This document shows, piece by piece, positions 19,144 to 28,920 of a DNA stretch of 64,000 nucleotides. Every line of letters begins with the position of its first letter. Positions within the stretch are counted from its first letter, which is position 1. The DNA comes from Terriglobia bacterium (lineage in GTDB: Bacteria; Acidobacteriota; Terriglobia; UBA7540), in the NCBI GenBank assembly GCA_020073545.1, contig JAIQEZ010000001.1, forward strand, positions 33,430-97,429, in the 5' to 3' direction. Below the pieces are notes generated by a model. The model was not told the origin of the DNA. It made no database searches and worked only from the letters and a program-made list of their open reading frames with translations. Made by a program: the position numbers and the translations under genes.

Positions 19144-20313
19144 ATGCCTAAAGTTGCCATCATGATCGTGGCGGGAGAGCGCTCCGGCGACATCTATGGT
19201 GCAGGCTTGGCGCGCGCGCTACAGGCACGACTGCCCGGATTGGAAGTCTTCGGGTGCGGTGGCGATGCGCTCCGCCAAGCCGGAGCGGACACCGTTGTGG
19301 ATGCGCATCAGCTTTCCCTGGCGGGCATCACCGAAATCATCTCCGGAATTCCGCGCGTCTATCGGGCCTTTCGTCGGCTGCTGGAGGAGGTGGACCACCG
19401 CAAACCGCAACTTGCCATCCTGATTGATTTCCCTGACTTCAACCTGCGAATGGCGAGACAACTCAAAAAACGCAAAGTCCCGGTGGTTTACTTCGTGAGC
19501 CCGCAAGTATGGGCGTGGCGCAAGCGGCGCGTCCAGAAGCTGAAGGCGCGCATCGCGAAAATGATCGTCATCTTCGATTTTGAGGAAGAGATCTATCGAA
19601 GGGCAGACGTGCCGGTGGAGTACGTCGGGCATCCGCTGGTGGACATGGTACGGCCACACCTGACGCGCGAGCAGTTCTTCGCCAAAGTGGACCTGGATGC
19701 CTCCGTGCCGACGGTAGCACTCTTGCCGGGTAGCCGGAAGCAGGAAGTGACCGCAAACCTGCCGGTGATGCTGGATGCCGCCACGCGCCTGACGCTGCAT
19801 CACCAGTTGCAGTTCATCGTGGCCGTGGCCCCAACCATCGACCCGGGCTGGGTTGAAACGACCCGGCTGGAGTGTTACGTGGGTCGGGCTACGGTCCGCC
19901 CTGCCGTGCACGCCACCTACGATGCGTTACAACATGCGGACGTGGCCGTGGTGGCCAGCGGGACGGCGACGCTCGAAGCGGCCCTGCGCGAGCGCCCCAT
20001 GGTGGTTGTATACCGCGTCTCCCCGGTCACTTGGCTCGTGGGGAAGCTCCTGGTGAACGTGCCCTTCTACTGCATGGTAAACATCCTGGCGAAGAAAGAG
20101 ATTGTACCCGAACTGATGCAGCACGATTTCAGTGCCGCCAATGTCGCGGCGCGGGTAGAATATTTGCTGGAACATCCGGAAGCGCGCGAGGCCATGATCC
20201 AGGGGTTCCGGGCCCTGAGGCCGCGGTTGGGGCCGGGAGGGGCCATCGAACGTGCCGCCGATGCTGTGGTACGTTTACTGCAGTCGTTCGGGACAACCCG
20301 GATGGAGGGTTGA
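19144..20313 (+). CDS. lpxB: Lipid-A-disaccharide synthase
   Basis: 'AGERSGDIYGAGLARAL', 'IDFPDFNLRMARQLKKRKVPVVYFVSPQVWAWRKRRV', 'LLPGSRKQEV', 'ASGTATLEAAL'. Confidence 0.96.
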   Translation: MPKVAIMIVAGERSGDIYGAGLARALQARLPGLEVFGCGGDALRQAGADTVVDAHQLSLAGITEIISGIPRVYRAFRRLLEEVDHRKPQLAILIDFPDFNLRMARQLKKRKVPVVYFVSPQVWAWRKRRVQKLKARIAKMIVIFDFEEEIYRRADVPVEYVGHPLVDMVRPHLTREQFFAKVDLDASVPTVALLPGSRKQEVTANLPVMLDAATRLTLHHQLQFIVAVAPTIDPGWVETTRLECYVGRATVRPAVHATYDALQHADVAVVASGTATLEAALRERPMVVVYRVSPVTWLVGKLLVNVPFYCMVNILAKKEIVPELMQHDFSAANVAARVEYLLEHPEAREAMIQGFRALRPRLGPGGAIERAADAVVRLLQSFGTTRMEG

Positions 20314-20605
20314 GGCATCGACGGCCCGCCCAATTTGATCCTCGCGGGATGCAACGTGTAAGACCGCCGAATAATCCAATCGAATTGTTGTACCTCCGAA
20401 TGGCCGCGAGGGCGAAACCCATCAGGCGGTCTCTACGTCGAGGATAGTGCGGGGACACGGAGCGCCCGTCAGGCGTCAACAACATTGAATTGCGTTGCGG
20501 GCGAGGTGGCGCGAGAAAAACCAGGGCATGGCAGGGTTTCCTTCCCCGACATGGCAACGCCAGCCCGGAGCGCACAACGCGACGATTCCGCAAGAGGAGC
20601 CAAGC

Positions 20606-22705
20606 ATGACTCGAATCAGATCCGTGAATCCGCCTGCGTCTTCGGGTGCTGTATGCTTCAATCGCCAGTGGCTGCTGCAAGCCGGGCTTCTGGGTCTGGT
20701 TTTCGCGATGGTCGCGGCGTCGGGCCGGGCGCAAGGCCCCACGGCACGTTTCGAAGTCACTAATTACATCATCAATGCAGAGTTGTTTCCTTCCACACAC
20801 ATCCTGAGTGCGAAGGTGCGCGTGGACGTCCTCCCCCAGGCCGATCTCACTACGCTGACGTTCGAACTCCACAGCAATCTACGCGTCGAGAAGGTTTTGG
20901 ACGTCAAGGGCCAGGAGATCACTTTCAAACAGGACGGCCAAGCTCTGACCCTGTCGCTTTTGAACCCGTTACCTGAGGGCAAGCTGGCTTCCATCAGCGT
21001 GAACTACGCCGGGTCGCTCGCTTCCGACGCCGGCAGCCCGGTGGAAGGTCTGAAGTTGGCGTATGTGGGGACGGAGGGTTCTTACCTTCTCTACCCGGGC
21101 CGCTGGTTCCCCGTCAGCGGTTATGCCGTGAATCGTTTTGCCGCTACGATGAACATCACCGTCCCGTCGGACGAGACGGTGATCGCTTCCGGAAAAGCCT
21201 CTACGCCCGCGCGCGAAGCGGGGAAGGTGACTTATACCTTCGTGTTTGACCAAGCCTCATTCCCGGGGACAGTGATTGCGGGGCACTATTCGGTGCAACC
21301 TGCCACAGCCGTAGGGGCGGACATCGCCCTCTACCTCAAGCCCGGCCACGAGAGCCTTGCCGCCAGTTATGGCGACACGGCGGCCAAGGTCCTGGATTTC
21401 TACAGCGATGAGTTCGGCCCGCTGCCCCGTGCCCACTTGGCGATCGTGGAAATTGAAAACGGCACGGTGGGTGGGAACACCTCACCGGGCGTGGTGGCAC
21501 TCGCCTCACGCGCGTTCACGCACCCGGTTAATTACCGGCTGCTGGCGCACGAGATTTCACACTTGTGGTGGCCGTGCCTGGTCAGTCCCGCTTCCGTTAA
21601 TGACGCATTTCTCGACAATGGTCTAGCCACCTATTCGGAGGCCATGTACGTGCAGCAGGCAGCCGGGGACGCGGCCTTTGAAGATCTGATGCGAGAGACT
21701 GAGGTTGGCGCACTGACGCATGAGGAGGTGGCGCCCATCGCGCAGGCCGGACAACTTCACGAGTTCACGCCCGAGTACCAGTCGATCGTCTACCAGAAGG
21801 GGGCCATGGTGTTCCACATGCTCCGCTGGGTGGTGGGAGACGAAGCGTTTCGCAGGACGCTGCGGACGATGGCGCAGCAATACGCGTGGAAATCCCTCTC
21901 CACGGACCAGTTTCAGCGGCTGGTGGAGAGTGTCTCCAAGCAGGAGCTGACGTACTTCTTCGCGCAATGGGTCAGCTCGACCGGCGTGCCACAGTTTAAA
22001 CGGACCTGGGCTGTCTATAAGCTCCAAAAGGGATACCAGGTGGTAGGAAAGATTCAACAAGACCTGGACATCTTCCGGATGCCGGTCGAGGTCCGGGTCA
22101 TATGCCAGGGCTCCAAACCCGTTAACCAACGAGTCGAGATGGTGGGGACAACGGCGGACTTCACTATCGACGCGCGCACCAAGCCCGTTCGCGTCCTAGT
22201 CGACCCGGCCAGCCGCCTCCTGAAGTACGACGACAAGACCAAGTATCAGGTCGAGCTGGCACGGGGCGATCAACTCGTCCAACAGCAGGCATATCTGGAA
22301 GCCATCAAGCAGTATCAGGCCGTGCTGGACCTCAATAAGAACAGCTCACTGGCCCACTACCGCCTCGGTGAGGTGTTTTTCAAGTTGCGCAATTATAATG
22401 CCGCCATGGAGGAATTCCGGCGCGCGCTGGATGGCGATTTGGACCCCAAGTGGATCGAGGTATGGACGCATCTGGAATTGGGTAAGATCTTCGACGTGAC
22501 TGGCCAGCGCGACCGCGCGCTCAACGAATATCAACGCGCGCTGCAGACCAACGACAACACCCAGGGAGCGCTCGACGAGGCCAACCGCCATGTCCAGAAG
22601 GCCTACTCGGCGCAGCAGCAACAGCAAGAACAGCAGCCGCAGGCACAGCCACAGCCGCCACCACAGCGAGAACAACAAGAGCCACAGCTAAAGCGGCGGA
22701 ATTAG
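20606..22705 (+). CDS. M1-like peptidase domain protein with C-terminal TPRs
   Basis: 'LLAHEISHLWW' HExxH-like motif, aminopeptidase N-like fold, TPR repeats, Gln-rich tail. Confidence 0.8.
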   Translation: MTRIRSVNPPASSGAVCFNRQWLLQAGLLGLVFAMVAASGRAQGPTARFEVTNYIINAELFPSTHILSAKVRVDVLPQADLTTLTFELHSNLRVEKVLDVKGQEITFKQDGQALTLSLLNPLPEGKLASISVNYAGSLASDAGSPVEGLKLAYVGTEGSYLLYPGRWFPVSGYAVNRFAATMNITVPSDETVIASGKASTPAREAGKVTYTFVFDQASFPGTVIAGHYSVQPATAVGADIALYLKPGHESLAASYGDTAAKVLDFYSDEFGPLPRAHLAIVEIENGTVGGNTSPGVVALASRAFTHPVNYRLLAHEISHLWWPCLVSPASVNDAFLDNGLATYSEAMYVQQAAGDAAFEDLMRETEVGALTHEEVAPIAQAGQLHEFTPEYQSIVYQKGAMVFHMLRWVVGDEAFRRTLRTMAQQYAWKSLSTDQFQRLVESVSKQELTYFFAQWVSSTGVPQFKRTWAVYKLQKGYQVVGKIQQDLDIFRMPVEVRVICQGSKPVNQRVEMVGTTADFTIDARTKPVRVLVDPASRLLKYDDKTKYQVELARGDQLVQQQAYLEAIKQYQAVLDLNKNSSLAHYRLGEVFFKLRNYNAAMEEFRRALDGDLDPKWIEVWTHLELGKIFDVTGQRDRALNEYQRALQTNDNTQGALDEANRHVQKAYSAQQQQQEQQPQAQPQPPPQREQQEPQLKRRN

Positions 22706-22721
22706 AAAGCTGCCTGTATGC

Positions 22722-23867
22722 TCAGCCGGCCTCGCTGCGCGCGTACTTCAACCCCGTCAGTTGCGGCTTTGAAATGCCGCGGTGCTGAATCAGCACCTTG
22801 AAGACGTTTCCCATCCCTGCCGGGGAAATCAACCGCTTCAGCTTCAGCCGGGCCTGCAGCTTCTCGAGTCCCGTTTGACCCGGGTCGTAAACGTCCGCGA
22901 ACTCGTTGGCCTCGCCGAGCCCCAGCAGGAACCTCTCCTGCGTTGTGAGCTCCGTCAGGTCGAGCCCCGCGGCTCTTCCGGCATCGACCAGCGCGCTGAA
23001 GTTCACGTGCGTAGTCAAATCGCTCTCGCCCGGCGTGCCGAAGAAATCCTCTGATGCGGTGTGCCCTCGATAAGCCAGCAACGTTCCGCGTGGGCGTTCC
23101 GCTGTGTAGAGACGTTCCGCGGTGTCACCGTAATCGATGGTGACCACAAAACCTCGCGTCAGCTTTGCGGCAAGGACGCGAATCCACTCCATGGACTGCC
23201 GGTTCACCTCTACGCGATGGCCCTCCTCGAGCTGGTTCGCGTACCGAGCGACGTATGCAGCAATGGACGGGTCGCTGATGGGACCATGCTCCTCGCGCAT
23301 CTTTCCGCCTTCAGCGATGACGTAGATTTCCTTGAGATGTCCGCCCGTGCGTGTGACCACGCTGACGGGAAAAGCGTCGACGAGTTCGTTCGAGAAAAAA
23401 CACCCCGCGGTGGGCGCGAGTTCTTCGACATTCGTCAGGAGCCGAACCTCGCGCTCGAGTCCCAGGCTTGCCAGCCGCACTTGAATGCGCTGGCGCTCGC
23501 GCGGGCCCGGCTCGATGGCGACGTAATCGAGTGTTGCGGCAAATTCCGGCAGCGCGCGCTTGGCCCAACTCAGAAAATCGCACGCAAAGAGCCCACGCCC
23601 CGCACCCATCTCCACCCAGGTGAAGTGCTGCGGGCATCCCATGCAAACCCACATCTCGGCGGCCTGGCGCGCCAGCAGTCGTGCGAAAACGGGGTGTAGG
23701 TCGGAACTTGTGAAGTAGTCACCCTCCGCGCCGGTGCGCTCACGCCCCTGGGTGTAGTAGCCGAATTCGGGATGATAGAGACACAGCGCCATGTAACGCT
23801 CAAAGGTGATTGCGCCCGTGCGCCGCAGGGTATCGAGAAGCAGCCCTTCGAGAGGTGTGTCGCGCAA
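22722..23867 (-). CDS. SAM-dependent methyltransferase, MidA/NDUFAF7 family (DUF185)
   Basis: 'GAITFERYMALCLYHPEFGYYTQGRERTGAEGDYFTSSDLHPVFARLLARQ', 'VEMGAGRGLFACDFL'. Confidence 0.9.
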   Translation of the reverse strand: MRDTPLEGLLLDTLRRTGAITFERYMALCLYHPEFGYYTQGRERTGAEGDYFTSSDLHPVFARLLARQAAEMWVCMGCPQHFTWVEMGAGRGLFACDFLSWAKRALPEFAATLDYVAIEPGPRERQRIQVRLASLGLEREVRLLTNVEELAPTAGCFFSNELVDAFPVSVVTRTGGHLKEIYVIAEGGKMREEHGPISDPSIAAYVARYANQLEEGHRVEVNRQSMEWIRVLAAKLTRGFVVTIDYGDTAERLYTAERPRGTLLAYRGHTASEDFFGTPGESDLTTHVNFSALVDAGRAAGLDLTELTTQERFLLGLGEANEFADVYDPGQTGLEKLQARLKLKRLISPAGMGNVFKVLIQHRGISKPQLTGLKYARSEAG

Positions 23868-23876
23868 GCAGAACTC

Positions 23877-24003
23877 AGAAGTCAGGAGTCAGAAGCCAGG
23901 AGACGGCTTGAGGAATGGTCAATAGTGAATGGTAAACTGCAAAACCCATCCACCGATCATTCACTATTCACAATTCACTATTTGTATCTAACTCCTGACT
24001 TCT
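23877..24003. repeat. Intergenic simple-word inverted repeat island
   Basis: Perfect 13-bp arms agaagtcaggagt / actcctgacttct plus internal tagtgaatggt / attcacta words. Confidence 0.75.
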
Positions 24004-24004
24004 T

Positions 24005-24533
24005 TCACGTGGTTTTCGCGGTCGGCCGGCCGGTCAGCTTCTGGTAGGTTTCTTCAAACACCTTGAGCGCTGCGTGGTCGAACAGCACGAAGTAGATTTT
24101 CTCCAGGCTGGTGCGCATCGTGGTGTGGTCGAGCGCGACCTTCAGCATGATCGGCGCGCATTCCTCCACCGAGAAACCCGCCACGCCCGTTCCGATCGCG
24201 GGAAAAGCCATGCCGCGGATCGCCTTCTCCTCCGCCCGCATCAGGCTGGCGCGGGTGGCGAGGCGAATCGATTCCGCAGTGGCCTTTTCGCCCGGACGCA
24301 TACTCGCCGCATGAATCACGTAATGAGTTTTCAGATTTCCACCCGTGGTAACTGCCGCCTCGCCGAGGCGGATCGGCGCCAAGCGGTCACACTCCTCCTG
24401 GATGCGCTGTCCGGCCTTGCGTTGAATGACACCTGCCCCCCTCCAACGCGAGGTCGGTGTTTGCGGGGCTACCGACTGCGTCAACAGTCATTTCCGTGAT
24501 GTCGCCTTTCACGAAATGAATCTTGGTCGGCAT
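24005..24533 (-). pseudogene. Macro domain (ADP-ribose binding) protein, frame disrupted at a C6/G6 tract
   Basis: MPTKIHFVKGDITEMTVDAVGSPANTDLALEGG in one frame joins GAGVIQRKAGQRIQEECDRL...PAIGTGVAGFSVEECA in another at 24436-24441. Confidence 0.75.
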
Positions 24534-24688
24534 TGTCCCTTGCTCCTTGGGGCTTCGGACGAAGGCCTAAGCATAGCCCGCGCTGGTGCGTTTGGCTAGG
24601 GACAAGTGCGAGGAGCCTGTAGAGGTAGGGCCTGCCCTACCCTCCTTCCGCCCCATAAGGCTACAAAAGGGTGCGGCAACCCGTACCC

Positions 24689-24856
24689 CTACCAGTCCAT
24701 GATGGTACGAAAGGGCACGGCAGGCCGTACCGCTACGGGCCGCAGCAGACGACCTACATCTCCGGCTCTCACGGCGGCAATCCAGGCCGCCTTGACCTTC
24801 TCGATCTCTTCTGTCTCATACGTGGCTGGCATGTCGGGCTGCTCCTTTGCCGGCAT
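24689..24856 (-). CDS. Short ORF resembling the N-terminus of a DUF4440/SnoaL-like protein, possible remnant
   Basis: MPAKEQPDMPATYETEEIEKVKAAWIAAVRAGDVGRL then diverges into repeat sequence; overlaps amidotransferase 3' end. Confidence 0.35.
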   Translation of the reverse strand: MPAKEQPDMPATYETEEIEKVKAAWIAAVRAGDVGRLLRPVAVRPAVPFRTIMDW

Positions 24857-25548
24857 TTGGCTACGAACTGCACGAAGATTCCGCGCTGCTGCGCGGAGTG
24901 GTCAACCATCTCCTCCGGATGCCACTGTACAGCCACGAGGAAGGGATAGTCAGCGGCGGATTCCACGGCCTCGACGAAGCCGTCCTCCGAGCGTGTCGTC
25001 ACCTTCAGCCCGCGCCCCAGGCGCTTGACAGCCTGGTGATGCAGGCTGTTGACGGGGCAAGTCCCCTGAACGATCGCCCCCAGATTCGATTGGGGGTCGG
25101 TCACAAGCACGGTGTGGGTCGGTTCCTGACGCGTCTTGCCTTCATCTGTCTGCCGATGTTCAAACTGCGGCGCGGCGTCCTGGTTCATATCCTGGTAGAG
25201 CGTGCCGCCGAACCTTACGTTGATCATCTGTATACCGCGGCAAATGCCGAGGATGGGGAGACGGTGCGTCAAGGCGCGATCGAGCAGCCCGAATTCGAAT
25301 TCGTCGCGAGCGCGATCGCCATGGACGCTCTCGTATCGCCTCACCTCGTCGTAAAAGGACGGATCCACGTCATCCCCACCGGCAAACAAAATGCCGTCGT
25401 AATCTTCGGCGCGTACGCGGTGCGCGTCAGAAGCCGAAACCAATTCAATTTCGTCCGCCTTCACGCCCACCGCCAGGAGGGCCCTGTAATAAGGTGATTC
25501 CGAGCCTCTAGTTTTTTCCTTCTCCGAAACTGAAAGGGCAATTCTCAT
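24769..25548 (-). CDS. Class I glutamine amidotransferase-like (PuuD/peptidase C26 family)
   Basis: 'PILGICRGIQMINVRFGGTLYQDMN', 'HHQAVKRLGRGL', 'VQWHPEEM'. Confidence 0.88.
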   Translation of the reverse strand: MRIALSVSEKEKTRGSESPYYRALLAVGVKADEIELVSASDAHRVRAEDYDGILFAGGDDVDPSFYDEVRRYESVHGDRARDEFEFGLLDRALTHRLPILGICRGIQMINVRFGGTLYQDMNQDAAPQFEHRQTDEGKTRQEPTHTVLVTDPQSNLGAIVQGTCPVNSLHHQAVKRLGRGLKVTTRSEDGFVEAVESAADYPFLVAVQWHPEEMVDHSAQQRGIFVQFVAKCRQRSSPTCQPRMRQKRSRRSRRPGLPP

Positions 25549-25557
25549 GATTCATTC

Positions 25558-25625
25558 ATCGGGTCATTGAATCATTGCGCCATTTTTCTATCCAATTCAA
25601 TGGCCCGATGGCACAATGACCCGAT
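25558..25625. repeat. Intergenic simple-word inverted repeat
   Basis: Perfect 12-bp arms atcgggtcattg / caatgacccgat. Confidence 0.75.
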
Positions 25626-25837
25626 ATTCTCACCTCACCTTGGGATTCCGTGTACACCCCCGGACGTAAGCAGTCAAGCCCTCTTTTGCGTCCTCGCCCT
25701 GGAAGAGTTGCTGCTGCCGTTCGCCTCCCGGATGCCGAGTGGCAACGGAGTTCAGAGCTATGCCAATGCGGGGACCGCGTTCCCCGGTAGATATCCGAAT
25801 GGCTCTCGGTAATTAGAATGTATCTACGACATATCTA

Positions 25838-25865
25838 TTGACATTCACACCATCCGTGGTATCTT
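25838..25865 (+). promoter_or_regulatory. Candidate sigma70-type promoter
   Basis: TTGACA-N16-TATCTT upstream of structured leader. Confidence 0.5.
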
Positions 25866-26008
25866 CTGGTCAAGTTTAACTAAAACATCCCGGTGCGGCG
25901 GACGCCGGACCGGTTCACAGTACCGGATGGCCGCCGCCCCCCTGGGGCGACCGAGGGTGCTGCATTCGGGGAATCCCTGCCGGGTCGACCTGGCGTCGGA
26001 GGTGCAGC

Positions 26009-26553
26009 ATGCGGAAACATACTACCTGGATAAGCTGTGCCGCTTTTTTTCCTGTGCGTGCTTGTGGGCGGGCCAGGCCTTGCGGACGACGGTAAACGTG
26101 CCGCTTGCGGGCATCGCAGGCCGCATCACGGTCGACGAGGTGGTCGGGCGGAAGCTTCAATCCGACCCGGTGTTGAAGCTTAAACTCTACCTGCTCAAAG
26201 TTGAAGACAGCCGGCCGCTCCAGGATTTGCAGTTGCGCTGTCGACGCGCAGTTGCGCAGCCCAACGCAGACCCCCTGCGCGCCTATAACACCTGCGCCCA
26301 GAGCCTCGCCGAGGCTGTGGCCCTCGTACCCAAGCTACCCTATGTGGCAAGCACGGAGACGGACCGCGAAGGGTTTTATACGTTTGAAAACGTCCCCACC
26401 ACAGGACGCTACCAGGTGGTGGGCGTCAAGCAGGTGGAAGGTGGCGAGCCTCTCGTGATTGTGGGTATCACGAATAAATTAAAAGCGGGCGAGCGCGTTA
26501 CGCTGCACCTTTCGGCAAACGACCCCTGGACGAGGGCCACCGTGGCACACTGA
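26009..26553 (+). CDS. Secreted protein with CarboxypepD_reg-like domain; N-terminal frame uncertain
   Basis: 'AGIAGRITVDEVVGRK...ASTETDREGFYTFENVPTTGRYQVVGVKQ'; signal-peptide-like start at 26009 is in a different frame, joined at a T7 tract (26044-26050). Confidence 0.5.
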
Positions 26554-26619
26554 CCTCAGGATCGAGCGCGGCACGGCTACCTGCCGAGATTCCCCGTTGC
26601 AGAGGGCGCCCTGCTGCGA

Positions 26620-27087
26620 TCAAACCGTGGACTTCATAGTGCTCTTCGCGTGCGAGGAAGCCGCTTGGTGCTCATACGCCCTGACCGTGTAGTAGATCGC
26701 CTTGTCGAAAAAGTTTCCGACCAAGCGCTGGAGTTCCCTTTCCTGATGCAATTCCACGGCGGAATCCATGAGGCCCACGGAACGAACGTAGTCGTGCAGG
26801 TGATTCTTGGTGGAGATCAGCGCAAAGACGACTTCATGCAGGGGAACGCCTTCCGCGAAGCGCCGCTTCGCCAGGTCGGTGTAGCTGGCCTCAATCGGTT
26901 CCTCACTCTTGTGGCTGAGCCAATGGCCGAGATTCCGATAAACGGAGTAGGTCCGATAATGCAGCTCTTCGTAAGTTAGATGATGGTAATGAGGAGTTCG
27001 CGGATTGCTCTGAAGACTCGCAATGAGTCCCTGGGTCAACTCGTCCGCGTGGTCTTCGATCATCTGCACCAGGCGAACAGAAAGCAT
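26620..27087 (-). CDS. RsbRD-like N-terminal domain / RsbT co-antagonist-like protein
   Basis: 'LVQMIEDHADELTQGLIASLQSNPRTPHYHHLTYEELHYRTYSVYRNLGHWL...YTDLAKRRFAEGVPLHEVVFALISTKNHL'. Confidence 0.55.
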   Translation of the reverse strand: MLSVRLVQMIEDHADELTQGLIASLQSNPRTPHYHHLTYEELHYRTYSVYRNLGHWLSHKSEEPIEASYTDLAKRRFAEGVPLHEVVFALISTKNHLHDYVRSVGLMDSAVELHQERELQRLVGNFFDKAIYYTVRAYEHQAASSHAKSTMKSTV

Positions 27088-27383
27088 GGCGTACCTCCCG
27101 GTTAACCTGCCGCTAGCTTGAGAAGTGAAACACGTTCGAGTATGTCCGCGGCCACCCTTCGGACCTTCGCTCGCGAGGTTGGGATGGACTAACCCGACTT
27201 GAGAGTAACCCCCGGTGCGGGGATAGTCAAGAGCAGCAGGCATCGGTGTCCTGGGCTGGTTCTCGTGATCAGCGTGTTTCGCCAGCGTGGCCGGTGGGTT
27301 ACCATCGCAGCTTGTTCGGGGCTCCGGCAATTTGTAGCAGCGCCTTCAAAGGTCATCACAGCGTTGAAGACTCGGAGGCTTCC

Positions 27384-27935
27384 ATGCAGGTTCCGATTCA
27401 CTTGGCGATTTCCTGGCTGATTGGCCACCGTCTGCCGGAGCGCCGCGATCGTCGCTTGGTGACCTGGGCAGGTGTGGCGCCGGACCTGGACGCGCTCTCC
27501 CTCCTGGGGGGAGCGGCAACGTACAGTGAGTATCACCACGTGCTGACGCACAGTGTGGTTGCAGCGGTCGTCGGAACCGTGATATGGACTGCGTGCGCTC
27601 GCGAGCGCTGGAAAGTTCTACTGTTCTCGCTGCTAGCCTTCCACCTTCACCTGGTGTGCGATCTCGTAAGCAGCGGCCGCGACTGGCCGGTTGTCTACTT
27701 TTATCCCTTCAGTCGGCATGAATATTACACACCCTATGACTGGCCGCTGGCCTCCCCGCAAAACGCCCTGGTGTGGCTGGCGGCGGTGGCGCTCACGGTG
27801 TGGATCGGCATCACACGCGGCAGGACTTTTGCGGAAGCCTTTCTGCCGGCCCGCGCGGACGCCGCCGTGGCAAAGGCCCTGCGCGGCATGTACACGCGCT
27901 TTCGGCGACCTTCACACCTGCGTAGTGCGGAGTGA
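27384..27935 (+). CDS. Membrane-bound metal-dependent hydrolase-like (YdjM/DUF457 type)
   Basis: 'APDLDALSLL...HHVLTHSVV...HLHLVCDLVSS' metal-ligand pattern and TM segments. Confidence 0.7.
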   Translation: MQVPIHLAISWLIGHRLPERRDRRLVTWAGVAPDLDALSLLGGAATYSEYHHVLTHSVVAAVVGTVIWTACARERWKVLLFSLLAFHLHLVCDLVSSGRDWPVVYFYPFSRHEYYTPYDWPLASPQNALVWLAAVALTVWIGITRGRTFAEAFLPARADAAVAKALRGMYTRFRRPSHLRSAE

Positions 27936-27990
27936 ATGACGGCCTGGTTTCTTGTGAAACACCGTTCCCTTCCTGCTTGCTGGTGGTAAC

Positions 27991-28794
27991 ATGCGCGTGG
28001 AGGCCGCCATGGCTCCCTGCCGCCGCCGCCCGCCCCGGACGTTGAGGTCGTTCCTGCTGATCGTTCTTCTGCTCCCTTGCAGCTTTCCTTTCCCGCCGCT
28101 TGGCGGGTCGGAGCTGAGGAACGCGCGTTCCACTGCTGACTCCGCAGAGTCGCCGGCGACTCGCGAGGCGCGGGGGCGAATGGTGCAAGAGCAGATCATT
28201 GCCCGCGGGATTCGAGACCCGCGCCTGCTGGAGGCCTTGCGAAGGATTCCGCGTCACCGGTTCGTGCCGCCGGAAATGCAGCCCGTTGCTTACCAGGACA
28301 CGCCTCTGCCCATAGGCCTCGGCCAAACCATCTCTCAGCCCTATGTGGTGGCTTTCATGACGGAGGCCCTGGAATTGAAACCGCAGGATCGCGTGCTCGA
28401 GATTGGCACGGGTTCAGGCTACCAGGCGGCGGTGTTGTCGCTACTGGTACGCGAGGTTTATTCGATGGAGATCGTGGAGCGGCTGGGCAAGGAGGCGGAG
28501 GCGAGGCTGAAGGAAATGGGCTACAACAACGTGCGGGTTCGGATCGGCAATGGCTATCGCGGCTGGCCGGAAGCGGCGCCCTTCGACGCCATCATCGTGA
28601 CGGCTGCGCCGGAGGACGTGCCACCTGCCCTCGTCGAACAACTCCGCGTGGGAGGTCGCATGGTGGTTCCGGTCGGCCGCTTCGAGCAGGATTTGATCCG
28701 CATTCGCCGCGCTCCGAAAGGGCTCGAGCGGGAGAATCTGCTGCCGGTCCGTTTTGTTCCCATGGTGGGCGAAAGTGAAAGAGCGCCCAAGTAG
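27991..28794 (+). CDS. pcm: Protein-L-isoaspartate O-methyltransferase
   Basis: 'RHRFVPPEMQPVAYQDTPLPIGLGQTISQPYVVAFMTEALEL', 'VLEIGTGSGYQAAVLS'. Confidence 0.95.
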   Translation: MRVEAAMAPCRRRPPRTLRSFLLIVLLLPCSFPFPPLGGSELRNARSTADSAESPATREARGRMVQEQIIARGIRDPRLLEALRRIPRHRFVPPEMQPVAYQDTPLPIGLGQTISQPYVVAFMTEALELKPQDRVLEIGTGSGYQAAVLSLLVREVYSMEIVERLGKEAEARLKEMGYNNVRVRIGNGYRGWPEAAPFDAIIVTAAPEDVPPALVEQLRVGGRMVVPVGRFEQDLIRIRRAPKGLERENLLPVRFVPMVGESERAPK

Positions 28795-28920
28795 CGCGGT
28801 CGCTCGGTTCTGCGCCGGCATGATTCCGCGTGTTCCCGCTTGTTGATCCCGTGCAAAACATGGTGGGCGTGAAGCACGGAAGCCGGTAGGGCGCGCGGGG
28901 ACGGGGGGCTCTGCCGCTAC

